DNA of 13,401 nucleotides, from NCBI GenBank assembly GCA_965368175.1, contig CBDULX010000080.1, forward strand, positions 1 through 13,401. Reading direction: 5' to 3'. Below the pieces are notes generated by a model. That model saw only the letters and a list, made by a program, of their open reading frames with translations. It did not search any database and was not told the origin of the DNA. Made by a program: the position numbers and the translations under genes. Numbering within the stretch: position 1 is the first letter of the stretch; each line of letters opens with the position of its first letter. Positions 1 through 6,977 of this stretch are shown here, in pieces. The stretch is from CBDULX01 sp965368175. Lineage in GTDB: Bacteria > Pseudomonadota > Gammaproteobacteria > SZUA-229.

Positions 1-142
1 CACGACTGCAAGGATGCAGGAGGTAGAACGACTCAGGAGACAAAGTCGAGGAGCAGTTATCTGTCCATGCGCCCGCGACATACCGTACTTCCTCGGCAAC
101 TGCTCCTTGCGTTGCTCTACCTCCTGCATCCATGCAGTCGTG
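1..142. repeat. Long imperfect inverted-repeat element (REP/MITE-like)
   Basis: Bases 1-26 are the reverse complement of 117-142 at 25 of 26 positions. Inside this, GGAGCAGTT (50-58) pairs with AACTGCTCC (98-106), and the sequence between the arms is also partly complementary, so the whole stretch can fold into one long hairpin. It lies just beyond the terminator of the phoH-like gene and I see no convincing gene in it. The layout fits a short non-autonomous dispersed palindrome. It touches the window edge, so its true left end may lie outside. Confidence 0.7.
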
Positions 143-150
143 TATATAAA

Positions 151-176
151 TTAAAAAAGGGCACCGAAGTGCCCTT
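151..176 (-). terminator. Rho-independent terminator of the phoH-like gene
   Basis: Read on the minus strand, an 8-bp stem AAGGGCAC/GTGCCCTT closes a TTCG tetraloop and is followed at once by a run of six T. It lies about 50 bases past the phoH-like stop codon. The plus strand lacks a T run after the stem, so it should act in the minus direction only. Confidence 0.9.
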
Positions 177-228
177 GCAATAACAAACATCGTTTATTAT
201 TGTTATTCAGTTACCACCTGCGGTGGAA

Positions 229-987
229 TTAAGCTAAATGTTCGTAACGCTCGATAATATCTTTTACCAATCCACTTCGAACAATATCTTCATGAGTGAA
301 TTTATGGACGTATACTGAATCAAGACTACCCAGCCTGTCAATAGCATCTTGTAATCCTGAGCCATTTCCTATGTCCGTTTGTCGGATATCACCATTTACA
401 ACTACCCGACAGTTTTCACCGATTCGAGTTAAAAACATTTTAAGCTGACTGCGAGTACAGTTTTGTGCTTCATCAAGCACCACAAATGCATCATTAAATG
501 TTTTACCTCTGAGATAAGCCAGGGGTGAAACCAGAATCCGGCCATTTTTCAGGGCGCATTCAACTACACCTTTTCCGAGGCGTTCAATCAGGCAATCTCG
601 GAATGCATCAAAGTAAGGATCAAATTTTTCCTGCAGGTCGCCGGGTAAGAAACCCATATTCTCTCCGGCCTCCACCGCCGGTCGGCTAATTATAATTTTT
701 TCGATACGTCGACTTTCCAGCTCTTCTGCTGCCAATGCACCCGCACAGTAACTTTTACCGGTGCCTGCTGGCCCGACTCCAAAAGTAAGCTTGTGTGCTT
801 TAATGGCCGAAATATAACTGGCCTGGGATTTATTTTTTGCTTTAAGGGGTGGTGCGGCTTTATTTGAAGGGGAAACGGTATCGTAATAAGTATTGCGGGA
901 ATTTATATTGCTGACAACAGAATCATCGGCGCCTCGTTTACGGGCAGCCCGCATTGCCTTTTTTTGTACTACAGATCTTTTAGCCAT
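229..987 (-). CDS. PhoH-like P-loop ATPase
   Basis: A 252-aa PhoH-family nucleotide-binding protein. A basic N-terminal tail of about 50 residues precedes the ATPase core. Walker A is GPAGTGKS at residues 72-79, Walker B is FVVLDEAQN around 168-176, and a conserved NGDIRQTD stretch lies at 198-205. The length matches the short PhoH-like form also common in phages rather than the longer YbeZ type, and there is no N-terminal PIN domain as in PhoH2. The family is linked to RNA metabolism and, in some bacteria, to phosphate starvation; the role here is unknown. Translation starts at an ATG with AAAGG about 11 bases upstream. The gene stands alone with its own promoter (1093-1121), an unusual leader and a terminator (151-176). 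No neighbour is of phage type. Confidence 0.88.
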   Translation of the reverse strand: MAKRSVVQKKAMRAARKRGADDSVVSNINSRNTYYDTVSPSNKAAPPLKAKNKSQASYISAIKAHKLTFGVGPAGTGKSYCAGALAAEELESRRIEKIIISRPAVEAGENMGFLPGDLQEKFDPYFDAFRDCLIERLGKGVVECALKNGRILVSPLAYLRGKTFNDAFVVLDEAQNCTRSQLKMFLTRIGENCRVVVNGDIRQTDIGNGSGLQDAIDRLGSLDSVYVHKFTHEDIVRSGLVKDIIERYEHLA

Positions 988-1060
988 AGGATTGATTACC
1001 TTTGATTGAATCTATATAAACAATGGTTTATCTACTTCCTGCATAAAAGATTATGGCTGT

Positions 1061-1072
1061 AATCACCTCCTT
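1061..1072 (-). promoter_or_regulatory. Orphan full-length Shine-Dalgarno in the phoH-like leader
   Basis: On the minus strand the leader holds AAGGAGGTGATT, an almost complete complement of the 16S rRNA 3' end. It lies about 75 bases upstream of the phoH-like ATG. No ATG, GTG or TTG sits at normal spacing: the first downstream ATG is about 20 bases away and opens a 10-codon frame, and an ATA lies at about 10 bases. It may be a ribosome standby site or belong to a leader peptide with an unusual start. Confidence 0.45.
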
Positions 1073-1092
1073 TTTTATTTTCTGTTTTATTT

Positions 1093-1121
1093 TTTATAGT
1101 TGAAGTTTTTTTTTGGGTCAA
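1093..1121 (-). promoter_or_regulatory. Sigma70-type promoter for the phoH-like gene
   Basis: On the minus strand, TTGACC (1116-1121) and TATAAA (1093-1098) are separated by exactly 17 bases. Transcription would start near 1086 and give a leader of about 100 bases before the ATG at 987. Confidence 0.65.
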
Positions 1122-1321
1122 GGGAAAAAATATTTATTTTTGTTTTTTAATGTAATTCCTTTACATGGCTTTTTTCAGATGATAAGTTAAAAGGCCAGCT
1201 CAGGGTTAATACTCAAATCTCCCGCTATTCAAATTCATAATAAAATCACTCTGAAACTCAGTAAACCCTCACTTACAAGGTCATTGATTATTTACTGAAT
1301 CAATATTTATGCTCTACTGAG
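1122..1321. other. Intergenic region without a gene
   Basis: Together with the leader and promoter to its left, this forms a gap of about 335 bases between the 171-aa membrane protein and the phoH-like gene. It is AT-rich with long T and A runs and has a weak hairpin (ATGTAA/TTTACAT near 1150-1166). I see no open frame with a ribosome site, no RNA gene and no clear terminator for the upstream minus-strand operon. Confidence 0.6.
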
Positions 1322-1837
1322 CTAACGCTGTCTCTGTCTGCGCCTGCGATCTTCAAACATTTCAATCTTAAAATACCAGCCCAGGTAACCAAATGCCGCC
1401 ATCAGCGTCCCTAACAGCAGAAATGATAACGCCGTAACAAACAACAGGCGTACTTCATTCATCACATGTTGCTTGATATCCGAAGAGCCTTCCAGCTCCA
1501 GTTCTTTTTCCTTGATGTGTAATAGCATACTACTACGCTCACTTCGCAAGCGACTTATTTCGTAACTGGAATATTCAATTCCATCCACTGTAATAATTTC
1601 TTCACCGGTCTTATTTTTAGATGCAGCACGTAAAACATTATCAATATGCTGCAACTGTTCTTTAAGACCATCGACTTCGAGGCGTGCAGTAACGATTTCT
1701 TCAAACACATCACTTATAGTACTCTCAAATTTTTCGACTCTAAGCCAGGAAAAAATCAGAGTACCGATAATTAATAGAGTACCGAGAATTGCAGAAATTT
1801 TATAAAATCGCCGCATTGTGGGCATAAACAAAGGCAT
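1322..1837 (-). CDS. Unknown two-helix membrane protein with periplasmic coiled coil
   Basis: A 171-aa protein I do not recognise as a named family. It has a membrane helix at about residues 13-31, a charged and probably coiled-coil region (about 36-70 and 94-118) joined by a short segment containing TVDGIEYSSYE, a second membrane helix at about 130-155 and a very basic tail RRRRQRQR. The basic residues before helix 1 and after helix 2 suggest both ends are cytoplasmic and the coiled coil periplasmic. The start at 1837 has AGGGA about 10 bases upstream; internal Met5 and Met8 are possible but have no better site. It lies 38 bases after the 143-aa gene on the same strand, so the two are probably cotranscribed. 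Confidence 0.75.
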   Translation of the reverse strand: MPLFMPTMRRFYKISAILGTLLIIGTLIFSWLRVEKFESTISDVFEEIVTARLEVDGLKEQLQHIDNVLRAASKNKTGEEIITVDGIEYSSYEISRLRSERSSMLLHIKEKELELEGSSDIKQHVMNEVRLLFVTALSFLLLGTLMAAFGYLGWYFKIEMFEDRRRRQRQR

Positions 1838-1875
1838 TAAACATGTTTCCCTGTGTGTTTTAAACCAGAAACATT

Positions 1876-2307
1876 TTACATGGAATTGGCCTGATGAAAA
1901 GCCAGCTTACACCAGTGCTTCATTTCGTCAAGCTTCGAGTTCTGCTCCTGTTCAGGCCAGAAAGGATTAAAACTGACCCAGTTATTACCGATATCATTAA
2001 TAATTTCGCCACCCTTAACCAGGGCGCCGGATACTGCCTGTTTAGGTAATCGATACATTAACGCACTCATACCTATCGCTGCCGCAAACATTACACCGTT
2101 TGCTGTATGAGCAATGTAATAAGCATGATTATCCGTATCCGGGCAGTAGAATTGAACTGGGGACAGATCTTCAGCAGAGCGCACTAATAAATCAACCATA
2201 TCGCCATGCGCTGATGGCTGATGCAGTTTCAGGAAGCTAATCATGGATTCGTTTTCAGACCGATCTAACAGCCCTGAGAACTCTTTAACTGGATTTGAAA
2301 AACTCAT
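1876..2307 (-). CDS. Unknown soluble 143-aa protein
   Basis: A 143-aa protein of unknown function. It has no clear signal peptide. The middle (about residues 61-87) is mildly hydrophobic and Ala/Met-rich but not a convincing membrane helix. The C-terminal third is Trp/Phe-rich (NNWVSFNPFWPEQ at about 108-120). Cys55 and Cys133 are the only cysteines. An AGGAGG lies about 13 bases before the ATG, somewhat far but strong. The gene follows purK by 95 bases and precedes the 171-aa membrane protein by 38 bases, so it may be read through from purEK. The shared strand gives no proof of a role in purine metabolism. Confidence 0.75.
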   Translation of the reverse strand: MSFSNPVKEFSGLLDRSENESMISFLKLHQPSAHGDMVDLLVRSAEDLSPVQFYCPDTDNHAYYIAHTANGVMFAAAIGMSALMYRLPKQAVSGALVKGGEIINDIGNNWVSFNPFWPEQEQNSKLDEMKHWCKLAFHQANSM

Positions 2308-2382
2308 AATGGAATTAGAGCCTCCTGAAAGGAAGCCTGACCTCTAATAAAATATCTTAGCTGAAGTATGGTAGGCACTGAC

Positions 2383-2403
2383 ACATTTGCAATCAGCAAA
2401 TGT
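2383..2403. other. Hairpin at the purK stop codon
   Basis: ACATTTGC (2383-2390) and GCAAATGT (2396-2403) form a perfect 8-bp stem with a 5-base loop. The stem overlaps the first base pair of the purK stop. No T run follows on either strand, so it is a weak terminator at best. It could serve as an mRNA 3' end structure between purK and the next gene. Confidence 0.5.
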
Positions 2404-3539
2404 CATAAATGAGATATTGATTGCGCAGTTAGCTGATCAAATATGCGATCAGCGATCAATTTGGCCTGATCAGCCGACTCTGCGAGCACATTATAATGCC
2501 CCATTTTTCGGCCTGGTCGGGATTCTGTCTTGCCATACAGGTGGAGTTTAGCGCCTGGCTCATTGAACAGACAGGCCCAGTCTGGATGCCATAGATCACC
2601 CAGCAAATTAACCATAACCACCGGTGAAATCAGCCGTGAGTCTCCAGGTTTCAGGCCACACATCACCCTCACCTGTTGCTCGAACTGGGAGGTAACCGCA
2701 GCATCCTTGGTGTAATGACCGCTATTATGAGGCCGGGGAGCCATTTCATTAAAAATGAGGCGATCATCGTCGGTAATAAAAAACTCAATCGCCAGCACAC
2801 CGACATAATCCATTGCCTCGGCCAGTGCTCTGGCTTTGCGAATGGCCTCGTCGGCCAGTTTTTCGCTGACTCTGGCGGGAACTATAGACTGGTGCAATAT
2901 GCCGTTACGGTGTTCATTCTCTGCAGGACGATAGCAGGCCACTTCACCGCTGGCATTACGGGCCAGTAATACGGATATTTCATGTTTCAGAGTCAGTTTC
3001 TGCTCGAGCACACAGTCCACACCCTTCATCGTGCGAAAGGCCTCCAGCGCCTGCTGTTCGTTCTGCACCACAAACTGGCCCTTGCCATCATAGCCCATGG
3101 TTGCCGTTTTAAGGATGGCGGGGATACCAATCTCGTCCAGTGCGGTTTTTAACTCGTCCTCAGAAGTCACTTCAGCAAAGGAAGCAGGCTCGAGGCCAGC
3201 ATCTCGAGCAAAATCCTTTTCCCGTACACGATTCTGGGCTATTTCAACGTTTACGGCTGATGGGTAAACGGGTTTTTTCTTTGCCAGGTATTCAAGACTC
3301 TGGGCCGGCACATTCTCGAATTCGGTGGTTATCGCATCACAGAGCCCCAGCATCTGATCCAGAGCCAGTGTATCTGTGTAACCAGCCTTGATGTGATGAT
3401 CTGCAATACGCCCGGCAGGACTGCCTGGATCCGGGTCCAGTACGACGGTGATATAACCCATTGTGCGGGCAGCAACACAGAACATACGACCCAACTGGCC
3501 ACCTCCAAGAACACCTAAACACGCACCAGGCAATAACAT
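2403..3539 (-). CDS. purK: N5-carboxyaminoimidazole ribonucleotide synthase (PurK)
   Basis: A 378-aa ATP-grasp enzyme of de novo purine synthesis. It uses ATP and bicarbonate to carboxylate 5-aminoimidazole ribonucleotide (AIR) to N5-CAIR, the substrate of PurE. The N-terminal nucleotide-like fold shows GGGQLGRM at residues 12-19. The ATP-grasp core shows KTATMGYDGKGQ at 144-155 and the metal-binding NEMAPRPHNSGHYT at 264-277. GRKMGHYNVL at 343-352 is typical of the PurK C-terminal domain. Length is normal for the family. The start has AGAGG about 7 bases upstream, placed directly after the purE stop, with only 10 bases between the genes, as expected for the purEK operon. Confidence 0.97.
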   Translation of the reverse strand: MLLPGACLGVLGGGQLGRMFCVAARTMGYITVVLDPDPGSPAGRIADHHIKAGYTDTLALDQMLGLCDAITTEFENVPAQSLEYLAKKKPVYPSAVNVEIAQNRVREKDFARDAGLEPASFAEVTSEDELKTALDEIGIPAILKTATMGYDGKGQFVVQNEQQALEAFRTMKGVDCVLEQKLTLKHEISVLLARNASGEVACYRPAENEHRNGILHQSIVPARVSEKLADEAIRKARALAEAMDYVGVLAIEFFITDDDRLIFNEMAPRPHNSGHYTKDAAVTSQFEQQVRVMCGLKPGDSRLISPVVMVNLLGDLWHPDWACLFNEPGAKLHLYGKTESRPGRKMGHYNVLAESADQAKLIADRIFDQLTAQSISHL

Positions 3540-3549
3540 TTAAAAACCT

Positions 3550-4047
3550 CTACTCAGTGACTGGAGGCAATTCCATTGCCAGTACCGCATCCTGCTGATC
3601 GGCGCGGAAATCATCCAGTCTGTCGGCCAGTTCAGGGTCCTGGCAGCCCAGCAGAGCAATGGCAAATAAGCCGGCATTGGCAGCTCCGGCCTCACCGATG
3701 GCAAATGTTGCTACAGGAACACCTTTCGGCATCTGGACGATGGACAACAGGGAATCCAGCCCTTTCAGGTAACGAGAGTTCACCGGCACACCCAATACAG
3801 GCAAGGTGGTTTTAGCGGCCAGCATTCCAGGCAGATGGGCTGCACCGCCTGCTCCGGCAATGATGCAGAACAACCCACGTTCTCTGGCGGTAGCCGCATA
3901 TTCGAATAACAGATCCGGGGTCCGATGCGCGGAGACGACTCGTGCCTCATATTCAATGCCAAAGGCTTCCAGCTGTTTTACAGCATGTTGCATAACCGGC
4001 CAGTCGCTGTTGCTACCCATCACAACGCCTACTTTCAAATTTGCCAT
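3550..4047 (-). CDS. purE: N5-CAIR mutase (PurE, class I)
   Basis: A 165-aa class I PurE, which moves the carboxylate of N5-CAIR to C4 to give CAIR in purine synthesis; the family forms octamers in the cytoplasm. Seen: GSNSDWPVM at residues 11-19, SAHRTP at 39-44 with His41 at the position of the catalytic histidine of the family, and GAGGAAHLPGM at 65-75. These motifs and the purK partner place it in the bacterial mutase class rather than the class II AIR carboxylase. It is the first gene of the minus-strand run. A TAGG lies about 8 bases before the ATG. A possible -10 TACAAT lies at 4093-4098 with only a poor -35. I found no clear PurR operator. Confidence 0.97.
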   Translation of the reverse strand: MANLKVGVVMGSNSDWPVMQHAVKQLEAFGIEYEARVVSAHRTPDLLFEYAATARERGLFCIIAGAGGAAHLPGMLAAKTTLPVLGVPVNSRYLKGLDSLLSIVQMPKGVPVATFAIGEAGAANAGLFAIALLGCQDPELADRLDDFRADQQDAVLAMELPPVTE

Positions 4048-4508
4048 AATGTATGCCTATCTCTACCTTGTAGGACCCAAAGAAAACCGCGTATTGTATA
4101 TGAATCTGTATAAATTTACGAACATGCTGCAGCCAGATGCTAATTACTCGCAGTCCGATACAACGACCCGGCACACCCGGGAAGCTCTCCTGGTAAAAAC
4201 ACCCAAACAACTCATACCGCGCCTTAGAAAGCAAACTTAAAGCATTGTATTGCCTGAATATTCAATCTTATAGATGCTGCCTGCGTAAATTGCATATTAA
4301 TAAATAAATATTATAAATTTCAGTTAATTAATAAAGCTCAATTAACATTCATTATGGGTTATATACCCTAAATTAAGCCAGATAACTAAAATATACTTTA
4401 AAATTATTATAATTATGCTATTTTTATCCGTTCTTGTTAGATTTTATTGAGATGGATCCCCATCAAATGCAGAGGAGACTGCATAAAACAGTGGTTGAGG
4501 AACGAATC
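4048..4508. other. Divergent intergenic region upstream of purE and the 132-aa gene
   Basis: This spacer of about 460 bases separates purE (minus) from the next plus-strand gene. The purE side has a candidate minus-strand -10 (TACAAT, 4093-4098). The part from about 4240 to 4430 is very AT-rich and contains TATAAT at 4408-4413 for the plus direction, without a convincing -35. Open frames crossing 4060-4240 overlap purE in other frames and have no ribosome site. I see no RNA gene or operator palindrome. Confidence 0.5.
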
Positions 4509-4907
4509 ATGAAGAATTTTATAGCAAAAAATACCGGGCTCAATGCTCTGAACAGGCATATAGAAGCCATAGAAGGTATTAAAAATGCACGCCCGTATGC
4601 CACACTAAGCATGCACAATGACTATCCCGTCTCCGACGGACTGGCAGATCTTCAACGCACCACATTATCCAGGATGCAAAATACACAAGCGACCTGGGGC
4701 TTCTCAAACCTGCCTTTCCAGGTGAAGCGACAGAAACTGGATGATGATCTGTGGAAACTCACTGTCGAAAACCCTAAAACCCATGAAGTCATCCTCGAAG
4801 CAGAAGGTCACGGAGACAAGGTATTTGCTTACGAAGACAATCTCGCCCGAATGGCCGAAGCCCTGTCAGAAAAAGGTTTAAAAATCACTAGCAAACTTGA
4901 TCGCTGA
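4509..4907 (+). CDS. Unknown 132-aa protein
   Basis: I do not recognise the family. The open frame can be extended upstream to a TTG at 4434 and has ATGs at 4452 and 4467, but only the ATG at 4509 has a good ribosome site (GAGG, 8 bases upstream), so I choose a 132-aa product starting MKNFIAKN. It has no signal peptide or membrane helix. A central stretch (about residues 65-90) alternates hydrophobic and polar residues as in beta strands, and the end (about 105-132) looks helical. It is followed by a GC-rich hairpin at 4940-4972, suggesting a single-gene unit. Function cannot be inferred from context. Confidence 0.7.
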   Translation: MKNFIAKNTGLNALNRHIEAIEGIKNARPYATLSMHNDYPVSDGLADLQRTTLSRMQNTQATWGFSNLPFQVKRQKLDDDLWKLTVENPKTHEVILEAEGHGDKVFAYEDNLARMAEALSEKGLKITSKLDR

Positions 4908-4939
4908 TCCAGAGAAGCTATAAACCAGTATCGAACTTC

Positions 4940-4972
4940 TTCCGCAGGCATCCAGACCTGGTACCTGCGGAA
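4940..4972. terminator. Strong hairpin after the 132-aa gene, possible terminator
   Basis: TTCCGCAGG (4940-4948) pairs perfectly with CCTGCGGAA (4964-4972), and CCAG/CTGG can pair inside the loop. It begins about 33 bases after the stop codon. No T run follows on either strand, so termination is uncertain; it may instead protect the 3' end. Confidence 0.45.
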
Positions 4973-5085
4973 TTACTCTGACGTTAATATCAGATTTTAC
5001 TGACAAAAACTTCAGTAATTTGATATATCCATATCCAGTACCATAACCCTAAAATATGTCACAAGAGCTACATGAGTGACTGGTT

Positions 5086-5391
5086 ATGACAAATCTAAAT
5101 GATTTATTAAAAGAAATTAATCATTTTCGAAAAATCATTTCCAACATCGAAAATCCTGCCGACATCGATGCCCAGAATGCCTGCCTGCTGTTCAGTAATT
5201 ATCTTAAATCACATTTCAAAGAAATCAAAAACCAGAGCATGCTAAACAAACCTGAACAGCTGACCGAGGAAGATATTCACTTACTGGAGCAATACATTGA
5301 GGCCCCACACAGTCAGTGGAAACAGCACCTGTTTAAACATTGCGCAAGTCTGCACAAAAAACTAGAGTCCCCTAAAAAGACCTCACATTAA
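5086..5391 (+). CDS. Unknown small helical protein (101 aa)
   Basis: A 101-aa protein of unknown family. Composition and heptad-like spacing suggest an all-helical soluble protein, with helices about 3-20, 27-50, 60-72 and 76-94. Cys33 and Cys86 are present without any metal-binding spacing. There is no signal peptide or membrane segment. The start at 5086 has only a weak upstream purine stretch (GAGTGACTGG). It lies 178 bases after the 132-aa gene, past the hairpin, and converges with the anti-sigma gene. The frame is open for its whole length, but with no family match and a weak ribosome site confidence is moderate. Confidence 0.6.
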   Translation: MTNLNDLLKEINHFRKIISNIENPADIDAQNACLLFSNYLKSHFKEIKNQSMLNKPEQLTEEDIHLLEQYIEAPHSQWKQHLFKHCASLHKKLESPKKTSH

Positions 5392-5404
5392 TTTATAAAA
5401 AGAA

Positions 5405-5442
5405 AACGCAAATAAACGCGAATGTAATAAATATTTATAGTG
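5405..5442 (+). repeat. Dispersed short repeat, copy 1
   Basis: The core CGCAAATAAACGCGAATG (5407-5424) matches the reverse complement of 10023-10040 at 15 of 18 positions. Similarity continues into an AATAAAT...AGTG tail up to about 5442. It lies between two convergent genes. Confidence 0.5.
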
Positions 5443-5500
5443 TAGCCATAGTTACATATCAGCTATTCTGGATAACTTCGCCATCCAGAACTAAACTATA
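5436..5500. other. Nested hairpin between convergent genes
   Basis: The inner stem TTCTGGAT (5466-5473) pairs with ATCCAGAA (5483-5490). An outer stem TATAGTGTAG (5436-5445) pairs with CTAAACTATA (5491-5500) at 9 of 10 positions. It lies between the 101-aa gene and the anti-sigma gene and could end transcription from either side, but there is no proper T run after the stem on either strand. Confidence 0.45.
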
Positions 5501-5538
5501 AAAAACAACGGGGTTATTTGCGATTTTTTAAATATTTT

Positions 5539-6261
5539 TCAGACTTTTATATACACCCAGCCCTGCTGCAGGCGTTTGACTATCTGATCGACGGCGGTGA
5601 CACCGGTGCGAGTGTGAGCGATCAGTTTAGGCTCTATACCCTGTATGCGTAATCTCTCTATAGCATTATTACAGGCAATAAAGGTCACATTCTGATAGTG
5701 TTCCATGACATCCATAATTTCTTTTTTGTAAGGCGATACATCCTCACGCAATAAATCTATACCACTGGCATGGGCTATCACCTCAATTTCAAAATCCATC
5801 TGGTAACGAGTGTATTTTTCAATAATCCCGGATACCTGCTTCAAGGTATAATCAAGCCTGGCGGGTTCTGAACTGGAAACATGCAGAATGACTTTTGAGG
5901 TCTGTTCTGCTACCTGGCTGTCAAGCTGAATGGCACTGGCGTAATCAACACCATGCTCATTTGAATCGTATTCTCCCCGTGCCAGCCAGCCAAACAGCAG
6001 GCCAAGCGTCATAATTGATACCACGGCTGTATTCCGCATCCAGTTTCCAGCAATCCTACGATCTTCTGAAGACCGGCCATTAACAACTGGCAGTTGCTGA
6101 TAACTTTGCTTCACTGTTTTTTTCAGAGCACACAGGTTCTCAATTCGATTGCGTAACTCCGAATCAGCATCCATCGCCTGTTTGATAGCCAGTTTATCCT
6201 GCTGATCCAGCTCATCATCGATAAAGGCATTAATCATTTCATCGGATATATGCAGCTTCAT
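5539..6261 (-). CDS. Transmembrane anti-sigma factor with periplasmic DsrE-like domain
   Basis: A 240-aa protein. The cytoplasmic N-terminus (about residues 1-70) looks like an anti-sigma domain: it opens with SDEMINAFIDDELD, a pattern common at the start of ECF anti-sigma factors. The HxxxCxxC zinc motif is absent; Cys44 stands alone. A single membrane helix lies at about 76-95. The periplasmic part (about 122-240) resembles the DsrE/COG1416 fold, with VTFIACNN around Cys197 and the end RLQQGWVYIKV typical of that family. This domain aligns along its length with the secreted protein at 6978-7409. The start overlaps the sigma stop as ATGA and has GAGGAG upstream inside the sigma gene, so translation is probably coupled. 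The inferred role is to hold the ECF sigma factor at the membrane and release it on a periplasmic signal. Confidence 0.85.
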   Translation of the reverse strand: MKLHISDEMINAFIDDELDQQDKLAIKQAMDADSELRNRIENLCALKKTVKQSYQQLPVVNGRSSEDRRIAGNWMRNTAVVSIMTLGLLFGWLARGEYDSNEHGVDYASAIQLDSQVAEQTSKVILHVSSSEPARLDYTLKQVSGIIEKYTRYQMDFEIEVIAHASGIDLLREDVSPYKKEIMDVMEHYQNVTFIACNNAIERLRIQGIEPKLIAHTRTGVTAVDQIVKRLQQGWVYIKV

Positions 6262-6803
6262 TTCACACTCCTCAGATTAGTCACTGATGATGTATTTTTC
6301 CGCACACGTAATTTCTTCTCCAGACTCGAACGCGCCCGACTCAGTCGGCTCATCACTGTACCAACTGGGACTTCGAGCACCTCTGCAACATTCATATAGG
6401 ACAAGCCTTCAATATCCACCAGAGTTAATACCTGTCTTTGTGACTGGGACAATTCACTAATGGCCATTTGAACCGTGTCGATTTTCTGTTGACGTATCTG
6501 CACTACTTCTGGAGTTTCCTCGTGCATATACACCAGGTTATCAATGTCTTCACAGGGCCTTGTGCGCCTCAGGAACTCACGCCACTGGTTATTAAGGATG
6601 GTAAATAACCAGGCATCCAGAGAATCCCGGTTACGCAACTGATCAATTTTCTGAATCGCTTTTGACAGAGTTTCCTGGGCCAGATCATCCGCCAGCATGG
6701 CGTCGTGACACCATGAATATGCGATTCGATAGAGACGATCCCGACAGGCCCTTACCTGACGAGCCGCCAGCTTATCTTTACAGGCAAACAAAAACACACT
6801 CAT
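6258..6803 (-). CDS. ECF-family RNA polymerase sigma factor
   Basis: A 181-aa sigma70-family protein of the ECF type, made only of regions 2 and 4. Region 2 (about residues 18-82) includes DDLAQETLSKA at 39-49, the conserved core-binding part, followed by WLFTILNNQWREFLRR. Region 4 (about 110-166) has LSQSQRQVLTLVDIEGLSY and the helix-turn-helix VAEVLEVPVGTVMSRLSRAR. There is no C-terminal extension. The stop overlaps the anti-sigma start by four bases. The ribosome site is weak (AAGAGA about 8 bases before ATG). A candidate autoregulated promoter lies at 6831-6860. Target genes are inferred to include the divergent secreted DsrE/porin pair. Confidence 0.95.
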   Translation of the reverse strand: MSVFLFACKDKLAARQVRACRDRLYRIAYSWCHDAMLADDLAQETLSKAIQKIDQLRNRDSLDAWLFTILNNQWREFLRRTRPCEDIDNLVYMHEETPEVVQIRQQKIDTVQMAISELSQSQRQVLTLVDIEGLSYMNVAEVLEVPVGTVMSRLSRARSSLEKKLRVRKNTSSVTNLRSVK

Positions 6804-6830
6804 GAGTATCTCTTGGGTTATCAGTTAAAG

Positions 6831-6860
6831 GACGATGCACGCAGACAATCATTTATTCCA
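6831..6860 (-). promoter_or_regulatory. Candidate ECF promoter for the sigma/anti-sigma operon
   Basis: On the minus strand TGGAATA (6854-6860) is followed after exactly 17 bases by ATCGTC (6831-6836). GGAA-type -35 and CGTC-type -10 elements are common for ECF sigma factors. A TTAAC lies just downstream. The arrangement is matched on the other strand at 6895-6924. Transcription would start roughly 20-25 bases before the sigma ATG. Confidence 0.5.
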
Positions 6861-6894
6861 TTTATATTCTATTTTTGTGTTTTTTAAATTTTTC

Positions 6895-6924
6895 TGGAAT
6901 ATTTTCTAGTTTACACCCATCAAG
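6895..6924 (+). promoter_or_regulatory. Candidate ECF promoter for the DsrE-like/porin operon
   Basis: On the plus strand TGGAATA (6895-6901) is followed after exactly 17 bases by ATCAAG (6919-6924), with TTAAC just downstream. It shares the 7-base -35 element, the spacing and ATC with the minus-strand site at 6831-6860. The -10 is less typical of ECF promoters than CGTC. Confidence 0.45.
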
Positions 6925-6977
6925 CTTAACGAGACATACCATTTGTCCTTGATTAGAAATCATTCTCAGGAGCCTAT

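Noticed and set aside
229..987. Prophage remnant suggested by the short PhoH-like protein
   Set aside because: No other phage gene, integrase or attachment site is visible, and the gene has its own promoter and terminator among ordinary chromosomal genes.
1061..1076. Plus-strand AATCACCTCCTT resembles the 3' end of 16S rRNA
   Set aside because: The match is about 11 bases and the upstream sequence does not follow the rRNA. It is better read as a Shine-Dalgarno on the minus strand.
4081..4110. Possible PurR operator upstream of purE
   Set aside because: ACGC and GTTTTC are present near the start of purE but not at the spacing of the known PurR box, and there is no palindrome.
3806..4240. 144-aa plus-strand frame opposite purE
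   Set aside because: It is antisense to a certain gene over much of its length and has no ribosome site or family resemblance.
4434..4508. N-terminal extension of the 132-aa gene to a TTG or to upstream ATGs
   Set aside because: None of these starts has a ribosome site, while the ATG at 4509 has GAGG at 8 bases.
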